NCBI GenBank assembly: GCA_944470555.2
Contig: OX104129.1
Location: forward strand, 44,487,998 to 44,551,997
DNA: 64,000 nt
From: Heterobilharzia americana
Lineage: Eukaryota > Platyhelminthes > Trematoda > Strigeidida > Schistosomatidae
Direction of reading: 5' to 3'
Made by a program: the position numbers and the translations under genes
Part shown: piece by piece, positions 1 to 13,100 of the stretch
How positions within the stretch are numbered: the first letter of the stretch is position 1
Layout of the letters: each line of letters opens with the position of its first letter
The notes under the pieces: generated by a model
Told to the model about the DNA's origin: nothing
The model's database searches: none
Seen by the model: only the letters and a program-made list of their open reading frames with translations

Positions 1-685
1 CGATAGGACATTAGATATAAATCATCATCGGTGAAATCCAAATCTTCTAGGGTCCTCTCATTGGTCCAGCCAGCGTGTGACCCTCTTGTTGTTCCTCAGA
101 GTTGTCTGTTACATGATCTAGTCCAGTCGACCACAATCAGGAAGATGATCGGTGATAGTAGGCGGCAGCCTTGTCTTACTCCTGTCTTCACTTCAAAGGC
201 GTCACTCAGCTTTCCATTGTGAATTACTTGGCATGTAGCATCATACAGCATAGAATATAGCTGTTGAAAGAGGTTGATAAAGGTTTGTAACACTAAAACC
301 GTGGTGTTGAAGCAGTTGCCAAATTACCTCTCAGTTGACGCCGTCGAAGACCTTTTCAAAACCGATGAAGTTGAGATAGAGAGTTGATTGCCATTCTACG
401 CTCTGTTGTGTGATGATGCGTAGTGTAGCGTTGGAATTTGATCCTCATATGATTTGCTCTTCGTGAATCCAGCCAGCCTGTTTCGGTCGTAGTTTTGAAT
501 GCAGAGTGTTTATTAGCCTCTCCAGGATGATGCAGCTCAATATTTTGCTTGGGTTGGACAGGGGTGGAGCATGATTTCGCGCCAGTTCTTGCGAAGAACT
601 AGGTCTCCCTTATTTGGGAACTTGACAAGGTAGTCCTTCTTCTACTCGGCAGGTACCCTTCCTCGCAAACCTTCTGCCCATTAGC
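1..685 (-). mobile_element. RTE-like non-LTR retrotransposon, family A, truncated copy
   Basis: Read on the minus strand this stretch encodes broken pieces of a reverse transcriptase. Around 540-460 it reads KILSCIILERL followed by KLRPKQAG, then NATLRII near 400, FEKVFDGVN near 345 (motif A) and VIHNGKLSDAFEVKTGVRQG near 250-150 (motif B). FTDDDL at 35-18 is motif C. Several frameshifts and stops separate these blocks. Family membership is supported by the same blocks in the element at 21421-25014. The 5' end (right side) fades out near 685, where similarity begins at a GRRFARKG-like segment, so the copy is 5'-truncated. Its 3' end runs off the window at position 1. Confidence 0.85.
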
Positions 686-689
686 TGTT

Positions 690-2570
690 GATGAACATAT
701 ATTTAGTTGTGACTATGATTAGGATTGTACAGCTTTTGAAAGCGATTCATCGGCGAAGTTTTCTTCGCTGAACTATCTTTTGTTAATTTTTCATTATCCA
801 CACAGAAAGGTCGAGTAACCACTCTAAAAAAAATTATTTACATACAAGACAGCTGACGGCTTTACACCTGCACAGGCACCACAGGAGTTCTCAAGTAGTA
901 TATCCCGCAGTTGTTATGTAACTGCTGGTAGAGCTATATCAGAAACGTAACATATGCTCACCCCATCAAAAGTCTGCAGATAAAGCACGCCATTACCATT
1001 CACTATGCAAAGCACCGATTTATCAGTAAACAGAGACGTAGATTATTATCGCCAGTGGGTAGAAACAACAGTCGTTTTCTGAGGGCGCACCGTGTTTCCC
1101 CGCGAAACGCCCTCACACTTTTCCCTATTCGCCCCACATTTGGTTTCTTTTGCGTTTTCCCTGAGTTTCTTTCGATCTGAAAATGTCCCTGCTTTTTGCC
1201 CCGAGTTTCCTCGCGAAAATGTTGACTGGATTTTGACGAAACACACGATATCGTTACTGAAAGTTCACCCGTCTCTTGAGACTTTGACACTAAAGTTGCA
1301 AATAGCAAGACAGCGATTCGACAGGATTCTGAAGCTGGAAATCATACTCCCTTTCAAGAGCCTATGGTCATCACCCTTACAAAAAATTCTCAGAAAGACA
1401 AAAGGTGAAATGTAACACTTGTTATTAAAGAGCACTGAATAAACATATGGTTATTGAAAAATACTCTCTCCATCATATGAAGTATCTGTAAATCTGATGA
1501 CAGCGATCAATATATCTACAGAAATTGATTTTGTGCAAATTTATTACTATATTCCTCTGGAACCCAATAACGTTCTTAAAACTACAGTCACCACCGTTTT
1601 AGGATTATTTGAATTCACTCAGATCTCGTCTAGATTGAAAAATGCTGCTTGATACTTCCAATGATTTATAGAAAAGTACTTGATGGTTTACCTTTCACAA
1701 GTGCATAAACTTATGACTTAGTATTAACCAGAGTACTCAAACCAGAACACTTGCAGGAATTAAGAGTACTTATTCAATGGTTAAGTGAATACAGTCTAAC
1801 AAGTGAGCGATAGAAAAGTCAATTTGGAAACCAGTCATTACAGTTTCTAGAACACTTAGTGAATTCTAATTCCACAAGAATAAGGTCAAATAAAGAATGT
1901 CCTGTTTCAGATTCATTTTCAAAGCTACACAGATCCCTTTGGTTAGCACATATTTATCTTCATTTTATTTCTAACTGTGCCAGATCAGCTCAGACACGAA
2001 CAGATCTTCAGGAAGGGTGAACGTCAGCTCTTCACATTACCCAAGTGGTCTTTAATGCATCTGAAAAACTAATGCGTGCTCTTAATTTTGAAAATCCCCT
2101 CTTCCGATGTAATCCAGATGCATCATAAGCGATAGTGAAAGATGCTTCCCACTTTGCTGGTAGGGACAGTCTTACAATTGTATGTCCATGTTCACTAGCA
2201 TTACTAGAAAAGAATTTGGTAAATGTGTTATCGAATTGCCTAGCGCGCATTCATTTTGATACTTATTTACTTTTTGATGAGCATTAACTAATAGTAATAA
2301 AGTAATCCATATAATGATCCATACCAACATTATCTTATATTCTCTTGAATATTCCTAGACTTTTTCAACTCTACTCCTATTCTAGAACTCAAAATGAGTT
2401 AGATTTTTAAAAATATTCCTCACCTGTTTTTATTCAAACATTCATTTTAAACCGACAAATTCATCAAGCTATGAGTTTACCTTTTACCAATGTTAAAGCA
2501 CAAACTGCGCTTCCATAAAAATAGAACTCTCTTACAACTGCTCAAAAGTAATTGTCCAATGTAGTCCTGG
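690..2570. other. No recognised gene; GC-richer patch at 1080-1230
   Basis: I recognise no gene, RNA or named repeat here. Between about 1080 and 1230 the base composition is less AT-rich than the surroundings and the word CGCGAAA occurs twice (near 1098 and 1212) in similar flanks. A 107-codon plus-strand and a 101-codon minus-strand open frame overlap there; neither resembles a family I know. Confidence 0.5.
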
Positions 2571-2574
2571 ATAC

Positions 2575-2790
2575 CGTGCGATAGGTCATAGGTTCCAAAA
2601 CCGCTCTGTCTACCGAGATTCGGGCAACGAGGTGGTATCATTAACCACCACACAGTATGTTTGGTTCATTATCTATTGCATTAGTGTACAGATGGTTGTT
2701 GAGTGGTTTTGATTTCCGAATGCAACCTTGACATGAATGGATGCAACGGTCTTGTTTCCATGTGTGGAGTTCTAACTTTATGCATAACTG
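2575..2790 (+). repeat. tRNA-like SINE, family S2, copy 1
   Basis: This stretch matches, with clear decay, the sequences at 18105-18345 (plus) and 14840-15030 (minus). The shared core reads as GTATCATTA, then a CACAC block, then GGTTCAT and a CTATTGCA/CTACTGCA block. Here it lies at about 2633-2690, and an ACCTTGA...ATGGATGCA segment follows. The 5' part resembles a decayed pol III promoter region. The family name is unknown to me. Confidence 0.55.
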
Positions 2791-2799
2791 AACATTAAG

Positions 2800-5690
2800 T
2801 ACCTCATGAAAAGCAAGTTTATGAAAATATGGAAATTACTATATCCGTCGAATTTCTTCATTGATCCTTGGAATGTTTTCAACAGAGAGGTAGTCTATGT
2901 TCTGCCATGAAAATTCAGCAAACCCTTCATATGAGGTACCACCAGTTATGTAAAGTTCGAAAGCAAAGGTAAACTTGAAGCTACGATTTCTGTTTGTGTT
3001 CGTGCGGCGTATTACTTCAAATCACAGCAAAATCAACTGTTGATCAGTGCAGTTCTTAAGGAACGTGCTTGGTTCGAATCGGAGTAAGGAGCTTAACTGG
3101 ATAGTTCCTTTTCTTACAATTTTATATATTCGCTTGCATTGCTTTAAATACAGTTCTTCCAATATTGCTGAGTATTTTTATTCATGAATAAACCACGTTG
3201 AAGTTAAACAAAGTTCTGATTTTACGCTTAATAGCAACCTGTAAATTTCTTGAAGAAATTCCCCATCTGGCAATTTTTCACCAACACAAGTATATGAAAA
3301 TGATAATTCAGTAACACAGATACTGTCTCTTTGAGGTGAAAGAATATCTGAAAGTAGTCTGCACCCTGGACCGGTATCACCTGGAGAACCATTTAAAAAC
3401 TGGAAGCATTGGACAGCTGTTTCGTCCTAGTATATGGCTCTTCTTTAATGTGTAACCACGATTCTATGAGGAATTTTTCTGTGGGTTATCAGATTTCATA
3501 GCAAGCTCATTACCATTCAACCCCCACTATTGGAATGCGTAGTCTACTATTTTCTCTTTATTTCAATTCATAACCTAAAGTGGTGCACATCTGCTTCACT
3601 TTCAACTTGGTTAACTCCACAGATCGTGAATTCTCATCAGAACTTTAGCAGTAGGAAATATTAAGGGTTTCCATACTTGGACTAAACAGTTGTTCAATGC
3701 TCTCAGGTTTTAAGTGATTCTTTAGTTGGTGTCGATCCGCGACAAACGAAATCGTTATACTTAAGGTATACTACTGAAAACTACATGAGTAGCCACACAT
3801 AAATAATAGCTCATAGATGATATCTTTAAACGATCGGATTGGAAAGATCTGAACGCTAGGCATAAAAAGGTATGCACTGTGGTAACATGTAATTCCATTT
3901 TATTTAATTTAATATTCCCTTTATGCTACATCTGATAAACTATCAGAAGATTGATTTAACTCTGATAGGTCATTCGAAAGTAAACAAGTGACTTGATGAA
4001 ACTATTTAGTCAGGTTTCAAGAGGTGTATGCTTCGGCGTTTTGGAAATAGTATAGGAGATATTTCTTTTGTTCCAACTGATGGTTAATCAATAAGACAAA
4101 AGTGAATAAATGTCAGGATTATTCACTTACTAGTATAGTTAATAGAATGAAGTTTGTGGGATAAAATCTCAGAATTTCAATACAACACAAAGGAAAATAA
4201 ATTATAATGAAGATTCCTCTGAAATAAAAGAAATATGCACTTTTATGAATTACAACTTATCAAAATAATGAATTCTACATATTAATTATTTGGCTATTTA
4301 GAATTTATTATCGGAAAAGGATTGAACAGTATTTGGCGTGTCTCATGAACCTGTCGTACAAGAAATTTACTGTTTAAAGCAAAAAAAAGAATACTGAAAT
4401 CCGATTGTTGATGCATTGAGCTGATATGACGGCGTTCTCGATTGATCACTGCTCATGAAAATCTATCTATTAGTTGACAGAGAATTTGACCGACTTGATG
4501 GCAGTAGATTTTAATAACTAACCAAAAAATGTTACTTCTTTTATGAAATGGTATACCTTATTGCATTAAAAAAAAATACTAAATATGAAATATAAAAGAT
4601 TAGAACTTATTTTTCAAATGAAAAATTATTGTAGAAATGATACTAAAATATTGCTGAACACATATACCTGGAATAATGCTGCAAATAATTGACCACCACA
4701 CCAAGTATTTACAGAATAACATTGTGGAAATTTTGTCGTTCTTCAGTTTCCTTATGATTTGATGTTAAAACACCAGTGCAGAAAACGGGCAGTTGATTTG
4801 CTGTCACACTAAACCGGTTCGCAAATAGTACTGAAAAAATCAACTCATAATTTTCCCTTATAAATTACTTGTCCAGTGCTCAGTACAGTGAGTAACTTTG
4901 AAGATGAGATGAGGAAGTAATTTTTACAAACTTCTCATTTAGTCCTACAGCAATGTGATGACAGACCGTTACACTACAAAGCCATCAGATACGACATAAG
5001 TGAATAACTCGAAGTTATCAGAAGCACAAGTGAAGACTCACAAATATGATAATTCTCTATTCTAATTTAGGACAACTATCTGCCATTTTAAGGTATTTCG
5101 ATAAAACAACTTAGAAATTTAACCAGTCGTCCCCTGTTATTCTACTGAAAGCCACACTGTTGAGTCCTAATGATCCATTCCAGGAAATATAAGTTGCTAC
5201 TTTGTGCTGTCACACCTCAATTATCCAAAATTCTCTAAGCAATTAGGGAAAGTATTATATCGGCCGAAAAATAGAAAACGTGAATTTCATGTAAGTACTA
5301 TCAACTTCACAATTTTTTCATTTCAAAAGCTGTTTCAGTTATGAATTATTCGGTAACGAGTTGTCTTAGATTCTGTCTTGACATTTGCTGCCCTGGTGGA
5401 ACAACCTTCGAGAATTTTTACAGTTCCTTGCTGAATCTCAAGAGGTTCTGAAGAGAAAAGGTTACATTACCTGAAAAATCAAGCTGGAGTTGAAAAAGGG
5501 TAACTGTTCAGTCGATTCTGAACTTGAGCACTTAAGCAGAATTTTATGTCGTGTAGGAACTCTTCCACTATATGGAAACTATTCAAAAAAATAACTTAGC
5601 TCATAGTTCAAAAAGCCTGTTTTGATGTGTCAGAATTAAACTAGTCATTTACTTGTCGGCAAGTTGATTCCATCCATCCTAGTAGCTACA
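2800..5690. other. No recognised feature
   Basis: AT-rich sequence with no long open frame on either strand and no repeat that I can match elsewhere in the window. Confidence 0.5.
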
Positions 5691-5699
5691 GTCGAACCG

Positions 5700-6530
5700 A
5701 TAGTTATTTTCTGGATTTTAATACAGATGATATTTTCAGATGTCTCAGATCCTTGAATCCATCCCAAAGCCTATGTCCTGATCCGGCTTCAAATGTTATA
5801 TTAAGATAGTCTGCTGATATTTTATGTCATCCTCTTACAGGTTTCTTCAATCGCCACACACCCCGCCCTAAAAAATATCTGATGCTTGAAACGTAATTAG
5901 AACTGTACCTGTGACTAATTCCTGTCGACTGGATATCAGGTTTGAGCCCATCACCATAACCTTTCCTTTTTTAAAACAATATCGAAACTACTTCTACTTG
6001 CGCTTGAACCTTCATTGAAGGAGTTCAGAGATCAGTAACAATTCGCGGACAATCACAAGAGAAGTACTTTGGATGCTTTTGCTGTCTTGTATCATAAGAT
6101 TGTTTCCAGTCTAAACAAAGATGCTAGGTATGCTAGCTGTTCTTTCTTTGATTACACGTCTGCCTTTGACTCTGTTCCTAGACCACTCCTGTTAAATAAG
6201 CTTGCCATTGTTCATACTGAGTGAAACCTGGATTACAAATTGGCTGCATTCGTATGCTTCTGCAGGGAAACATTATACATATACATTATACTTCATTGCT
6301 TAACGAAGCCGCTGCATCTCAAATTGCAGCACTTTTTCCATTTCTGTTTCCTTCTCATATGACTCACTCTGTTCAACTAAAGTTAATTTCATTAGGTTTA
6401 CTGATAACCTGATGGTTTATTTGCAGTTGTTTCTCAGTTAGAAAGCTCTCAACTGAATGGTTTACTATCTTAAATTTACCGGTAGACTTCTTCAAATGGC
6501 CTCAAGTGTAAACAAGCTACTTTGTTTCCA
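5700..6530 (+). pseudogene. CR1-like reverse transcriptase fragment (type 4)
   Basis: Plus-strand translation gives an RT in pieces. DIFRCLRSLNPSQSLCPDP near 5730 matches the usual 'K.L...KS.GPD' fingers block. VLYHKIVSSLN near 6085 is followed by FFDYTSAFDSVPRPLLLNKL near 6148-6203, which is palm motif A with its Asp kept. Further on, FTDNLMVYL near 6395 stands where F-A-D-D motif C would be, with the second Asp changed to Asn. At least three frame changes and stops separate the blocks. This is a relic of a CR1/Jockey-type LINE different from the elements at 53-60 kb. The remnant at 17245-17535 could be a C-terminal piece of a related element. Confidence 0.75.
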
Positions 6531-6539
6531 TGGGTCCTG

Positions 6540-7725
6540 GAGTATTCGTTGTATCATTATATAAAGCAGATCGAATTTTTCCTATTTTCGACTGAGTTTT
6601 TCTTATTTTTCGTTGTTGGTTGTCGCATACTTTATTGACTTAAAAGAATCTCTTTCGTGTAACGTATAAAACAAGGAGGCTGAAACTTTGCTGTGTAACT
6701 CAACGTCTGCGTTTACAATTGATTAATTCCTGTATTTTACATATTCTTTAGTGTTCTAAATTAGTCTTTTCCGGTCTGCTAAGAAATGATTGTTACAGTG
6801 CATAGAGCTTTGAAAACTGTCAATAGAGTAAGTGACGTGCCTCTGGCCCAACTGATTAATGCCATAGTTGACAGACATTTGAATTCAAACAGTCATTTCA
6901 TCGGATACTGAGCATCCACTTTATTCATAGACCTCTATGTGTATTTTCTTAGGAAAGACAAGAAGCAATTATATAAGACTACGCTCGTATTGCTAAATAC
7001 AAGAATTCAAGTGTGTCTTATCCAGCACGCATCTTATATGAAGAAAAAAGTGTTAGATTAAAACTGACTTATGGACTTTGTAACATTAAATAGTCAATTT
7101 TTTCAATATTTCAACTACTCATGTGTAACAGCTGTTCTGATTACTAATGATGCTTACATAATTTAAATTGCTATAACTAAGACTATTGTGATTTTGTAAA
7201 GCAGCACATTTTTGTCTCAACACTGCATGCTGAGAATTCCAAGTTGCATCAGTAATAGTTTGGAATTAGGTTATTGTCATTATCATTATTATTATTATTA
7301 TTACTATCAGGACTATAGTTACTGTTATTGTTTAGCTTGAATCAGGAGTTCATGTTTGACCCCTCATCCATTTGCATGACATTTATTAGGGAAATAATTG
7401 CCTTTTGATAGAAATAAATTATTCGACATTATTTCACTTTTTGCTTTTATAAATGAATTATGGTGCATTGCGGACAAGAAACTCAATTTTAAGTACAGAC
7501 GATTCAGACCAGATAGGGCAATAAATACAAGAGTTTGTGTTCTATTGTACGCGGTTAAAAGGGCTGAGTCGTATAATGCATCGTGCGGATGAAGTGGGCA
7601 TGTGAAACGTGGCAATTATGTGCCGGACTAGTGACATTCATGATCAGTGTTAGGAGTAATCGGCAAAATCACGTAGTTCTGACAATTACTTTTAAGGTGA
7701 GTCATAACAATAGGGAATGTGAGTG
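6540..7725. other. No recognised gene; short ATT-rich microsatellite at 7278-7306
   Basis: AT-rich DNA. A short imperfect (ATT)n tract lies at about 7278-7306. Overlapping open frames of 64 codons (plus) and 83 codons (minus) at 7364-7615 show no family resemblance. Confidence 0.5.
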
Positions 7726-7729
7726 TGAA

Positions 7730-7850
7730 GTTCACCCTTGCAGCCACCGAAATGGCTAATCAGTCCTGCATTTTATGAAAAGCTACCACTCCTGTCGAAA
7801 TAAAGAAACCTCATTGGTAGTTTCTTTCATTGTTGGGGTAGCCTTTAAAC
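7730..7850. repeat. Fold-back (inverted-repeat) element, copy 1
   Basis: The left arm, around 7735-7762 (core GCCACCGAAATGGCTAAT), is imperfectly complementary to the right arm around 7810-7843. A loop of about 50 nt separates them. The unit resembles the better-preserved unit at 8033-8140 in the same orientation, so the two form a diverged tandem pair. It could be a MITE-like or SINE-like hairpin; no coding potential. Confidence 0.5.
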
Positions 7851-8032
7851 TCATTTAGACAAAACTTATATCAGGGTGTTATAAAGTGCTTAACCTATAG
7901 AGTTTTTATATCAACAAGTAGTAAGAAGCCAAAGGCAGAAGGAACTATTTGCAAAGGTTGAACAGTTTTGCAACTCAAAAAGCCCTGAAAGTTATTCAGT
8001 GGACATGAAAAGGCGAAGTGACTTTTAAGTCT

Positions 8033-8140
8033 ACCTTAACAACCACTGAAATGACCAATTGTGTATCTACAACTTGTCTGGAAAGTTACTCTTTTGTCAA
8101 ATCGAAAATTCTAACTGGTTATTTCAGTAATTGTTAGGAT
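8033..8140. repeat. Fold-back (inverted-repeat) element, copy 2
   Basis: The left arm 8034-8060 (core AACAACCACTGAAATGACCA) pairs with the right arm 8113-8138 (core GGTTATTTCAGTAATTGTT) over about 26 positions with few mismatches, leaving a loop of about 50 nt. A similar but weaker hairpin lies about 300 bp upstream. Confidence 0.6.
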
Positions 8141-8189
8141 GGCCTTTATATTCATTCAAAATAGCGAGCAGAAATTTACGCAAATATCC

Positions 8190-8290
8190 ATGGCCTTGTA
8201 TTCATTACATCTTCATAGAACTTTATATGCTATTTATTCGTAGGTAGTTATTTTTCATTTATGCTGTATATAAGTAACTGTTTTTGTTGA
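8190..8290 (+). repeat. Dispersed repeat module shared with 10955-11050
   Basis: The block ATTACATCTTCAT followed by a TTTA-rich word, ATGC and TATTTATTC occurs at about 8203-8242 and again at about 10967-11002 in the same orientation. The similarity is short, so the two may only share the 3' end of a repeat. Confidence 0.35.
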
Positions 8291-8299
8291 GAAAAAATA

Positions 8300-10030
8300 C
8301 TAGTTTTCTCTGAAAATACATTCCGTCTTTCGATACCAGTTCTGGCAGTACATTGAGTCAATTTTTGATTATCTGGGTATTATTTTATCAACACAGTTTA
8401 GGAGTTTCATCTTGGAGTTTTGATTACTTTTAGGTTGATAAATTTCATCAAATTGTCTAGTTTTAATTCTGTCTCAGTTTCAGCTGAAGTAGTTAGACGC
8501 TCTGATCACTTCTGGTAATTTAGTATTCACGTTATTCACACCTAAAAGATTATGGTTGTCGAATTAGAAGTCACTTTTGATATTGACCAACTTCATATCG
8601 ACAGGATAATCCCTGAGTATCAGGGGTGAAAGTACATCAACGTGTTATTCTTTACATGCGCGTACGTATTTGATTAGTAACATTTTACTAAAATAACTAG
8701 ATGAATAATTTCGGGATAAGTTAAGCTGTTCTTAGTAAGATAGGTGAGTCATTTTATGATAATACTGTTGGTCTTAGTCATACACTAAAAGATTTCTGGA
8801 AATCCAGTATCATAGTGGCGTTACAGTGATAAAAAAGGATGGAAGAAGCCTCAAATTAGTTCACCCAACTCATTATATTATTCTATATTGTCAGTTAACC
8901 ATTGATTAAAGTTGCGTTGACAAATTATTCATCAGCATGCGTTGACACACCACCTAGTCTTCAAGTCAGAAGATATGTTGTAATTCCTCTTCTTTCAGTA
9001 AATTGTTTATTCAGTCGACTTCCCTCCAGTAATATGGTGATATAGGAGTTAACTCATTTGTACTCTTATTCACAAGATCAACCACTTTTTTTATTATGTT
9101 TACTAAACGAACTGTTCTCTTTTCACTCGTAAGAAAATCAGTTTTAAGAATTATCAAATGTAGATGTGATCAACACAGACTTCAGTTATTATTAAAGATA
9201 TGCAGTAAAATTCTAGCAATCAAACTAAAATAAAAATTGGGATGTAGAATTCAAAAGGTTTTACCTCACTTTGTAGGTTATACCTAGATTACCACCGTTG
9301 TCCGGTGGATTTCTAGTCCTTCTATGCAGTGATAACGGTATTAGGTGTTCATGAGAGTTAATTCGCAAACAGATGAATAAATACATAAAATAATAATGAA
9401 TAAAAAATTGATACAATTGAGCAACACTCCAGTATTAAAGTTCATATCAACAACCTAGCTTATCAACTGGTCTTGTCTTGATATATTTGTGATAGATTCA
9501 CTTTTTAACAGCTAAGAAAGAAATCAGGCAGCTAGATAACTCTGGTTTACTCATCGAAATCTAAAGCTGATCTCGAACGATTTTTAACGGCGATTCATAT
9601 TATTCGGAAATACATCTCTTAGTTCCTGATACTTGTTGCAAAATATGCAATGCATTATCGTAGCCTAGAGGTTTCCAGCGAAAATTTTCTTGGAACGACT
9701 AATTAATTTTACGCTGGGTGATGATTGAACGTCAGATGAAAATTTCAACCACGGCCATCCGTCGCTGTCATTACAGCGATATAATTGTCTAAATTGAAAG
9801 TTACTCTTCCAATAAGTTGTGTAGACTGGCAACAAAGTGAATACAATCAACAATTTGCTGACACTAAATCCTGAATACAGTCTCCATGGTTTCTCATGTC
9901 TCAATGTAGTTTGCAGGAAATCCTGAGACCAAGTTATGTTTCCTGTTACTAAAGAAAAAAACGATCCGTAAAACTAAGAGAATTGGCTTTTTCTAAAATA
10001 ACAAAACATATGTCTTTCCTTGTTATATTT
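8300..10030. other. No recognised feature
   Basis: AT-rich sequence without convincing coding signals. A 79-codon minus-strand frame at 9665-9904 has no family resemblance. Confidence 0.5.
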
Positions 10031-10036
10031 TACTTG

Positions 10037-10166
10037 TCGGTGGCTAGGAGTGGACGCGCATCTTTTCCCGTTTCAAAGTGATCAATTGGGTGGGTGGGTG
10101 ATGGTGTTCCCATTTGGGTTGCAGTTGACCAGTCTCTAATAGAATGGAACGTGCATCCTAGACTCC
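10037..10166. mobile_element. Decayed pair of hammerhead (Sm-alpha-like) retroposon fragments
   Basis: On the plus strand, 10122-10166 reads CAGTTGACCAGTCTC, a variant of AGGACGAAACGCGC, then ATCCTAGACTCC. This aligns along its length with the hammerhead segment at 26340-26400. On the minus strand, 10066-10037 reads GATGCGCGTCC then ACTCCTAGCCACC, matching the 3' half of the same module. The two fragments point away from each other. Both have lost the ribozyme core. Confidence 0.5.
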
Positions 10167-10169
10167 AAC

Positions 10170-13100
10170 AAGTAAGTTATAACGATGAATATTCAATCAA
10201 TATCAAGCCATCCTCATAGGGGCCCTAATATCAACAGTGGTTGATCATTTAGATTCGGTAAAACAACGGGAAATTACAAAAAATGATCAGAAAACAATAT
10301 ATCCTCTCGTAAATCAGTCAAACGTCTCAAGTCGTAGATGTGACGGCAATGAGTACTTATCTGAAGGAATGAAATGATTCCCCTATAAAGATAATAATAT
10401 AAATCAGCATTTTTGAGCTGATGGCACAATCGGTCGGTGCATATTAACATGCAATCAGCCTAAGTCATGGATACGCGCTCAAATTAACTTTTATATGGTA
10501 TATTCAAGCTGGTTCGTTAGTTCGATGTATAAACTTTCTTCAGAGTCCAGCATTAGTGGCTATCCTGCAGCCTTCATATTTGAAGGCCAGCAGGTAATCT
10601 CTGATATGTTTCTAGCTAACTGAATCATTTCACAATCGACTAAAATGTGTGACTATTTGAGATAATTTACTTTACACTTGAGAAATTCTTATCTTTACAA
10701 TATCCTTCTCTTAATGAAACATCAGTTGTAAACAGTGAAGTGTTCAGTTACATCATAAAACTACTCACCATTGCAATGATGAAAATGCGCCACCAGGAAC
10801 GTCCATAGTATTAGGTACCAAACCGAGGAGTTTACACTCTTGATTGTTTAAACAAAAGGTTTTCGTTGGGGTTATAGCCATCAAAGGCCTTAAACCTAGT
10901 TTGTGTTTAAAAATGCTGTATTCAAGCTCTGTCTGCCATGTTAACCTTTTTAAACTGTTATTTGATTACATCTTCATGAAATTTAAATGCCTATTTATTC
11001 ACCGTAATTTAGTTGCGTCATCTTTTGTCAAATTAAATCTGTTCATATGAACTGTTTTCAGGCAGCTGAGCTTGACTCACAATACTTTGCACTTTTAGTT
11101 TGGTAATTAGTACTATTGACCTCTAAATGCTTTTTACGTATCAGCATAACAATGTTTTACGACTAAGAGTGGTTTGTTTTCCTATCCTTTCATGATGTGT
11201 TGATCAATTAGGAGAGAAAATACCTTTCATTTGGCTACCATACTGTTCAGTGGTAAGAAACCCCGTAGAAGCGAACAATTGAAAACTAATTAAATTTCTT
11301 CTTCAGTATTTCATCCCTTGAACTTATCCAAAAATCTGTTTCTTTACCTATATATGATGGGAATTCAACTGTGATCAGCGTCATAGTACAACCCTTGTCT
11401 GCCAAATAAATGATGCCTCTGAATATTTTCATCCAACATAAACAATCATATACCTATTTTTCTGATATATTATTGGATATATTTATTTTTACAGGAGTTC
11501 TTAATGCCTAAACAAATGATCCACAGTCCTATTGACGCTATTCAACATGATTAGGAAATAATTGTTGATATTAGCTTGAAGATAACCTGTTTTTAAAAAA
11601 ATTTCGAATAGCCGACGGCTGAGTATATATAGTTTTGATATGCATTACCATACAAAGAAATCCTACTTCAAAGTCTTACACCAATTATCTTCTCCCATGT
11701 ATTAACACACTACTTCTTCAAAGAATTCTGATTAAGTCGAGGTTACTTTATAGGTGCGATGGACCTTTTATTTGGAAAATCTACTTTTGTATGACACAGG
11801 TATTCCTCAACTCATATGATCAGAAAGGCTTCAGTGATTGCTGCCGATATTGTCAGTTGTACAGTTAAAAACCTGTAAACCAGTAAACCTGTTGATCAAT
11901 AATGAAAAATTGATGAAGAAGGAAATATATTTCTACATGAATGTATACAAATTCAACTAAGATATTGAAATTTCACCAATATACATACAGAAATACAACC
12001 GTAATAACTTAATGCAGTTATCAGGTGTATTTCATAACATAAAGTCCTAGCTAAAATATCTGAGTGGTAGAGAGCTACAGAAGTGAGTTTCTTGGCCAGT
12101 CAATGTTGACTTTCTGTGCATACCCATTACATTCTTCTATGCGAAGAGATTTGCGACCAAGTATATGAGTAAGACAAAAGCTGAGCCAAAGATGATTGTA
12201 AGCTCTACGAAACCTATTATATTGAATTTAAAAAAGGATCATCAACCACTTCACAGAGCTACGTTTGAGAAAAGCTTTTCAGCTAACCTTCAAAGCTACA
12301 AAGTTATTTCCTAGTTTCCACAGTTGAACAATTATAGGTGCAAGGTGTGTAGATAACTTTCCTGATTTTAGCCTTCCTATATGCACCTATCAGTTTAACT
12401 GCTCATATAAAGCTAGTTACATAGGTATACAATTAGACAAATCCAACGTAGAATATCTACACGAAATCCATGCTGGCTGAGTAAAGGATAGATAATAGCA
12501 ATTAAAAGTTCAGTACCTCTGCATGTGGTAAGTACTCGTCATTAAATAAAATAAAAATAAGGCCTTTACAGTTATTTTATTGTATACCATTCAACCTTTG
12601 ACGTAGTTTACGTATTCGCTTGTATGGCAGAAGCCATTGCCATGTACCTCTGCACACTGAATCTCAGACTTCAGGAAAAGTATGTACAACCTCTTTCACT
12701 ACGTTGGTCATCATGGTAAGCTAACGTCTAACTTTAATTTGTTTCATTTTTCCACCCTAATGGACTAACATTTGATAACAACGGACCCTCTCCTCTGTTC
12801 AGTTCATATTATCTCTCTCCTTTTTTCCCCATCACTGTGTTACTGTATTAATTCTATACTGTCAATACGTATCTACTTTTCAAAAGTTTTTCACTTTCCA
12901 AACAGTGAATTACCAATCTCTTTCCTCATATATTCTATACTTCTGCCAACCCTATCCAATTACCGTATTCATCATTTTCTGTCTTCTTCCTTTAAATTTT
13001 AGTTTCATGAATAACTTCAACTTTGTCACTATGTTTGTTATTTGGTATACCAATGCCAAATGGTGTTATGCTATTAAATGTACAACCGATATGTTAATGT

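Noticed and set aside
7364..7615. Overlapping 83- and 64-codon frames as genes
   Set aside because: Both strands are open together in AT-rich DNA, with no motif or homologue recognised.
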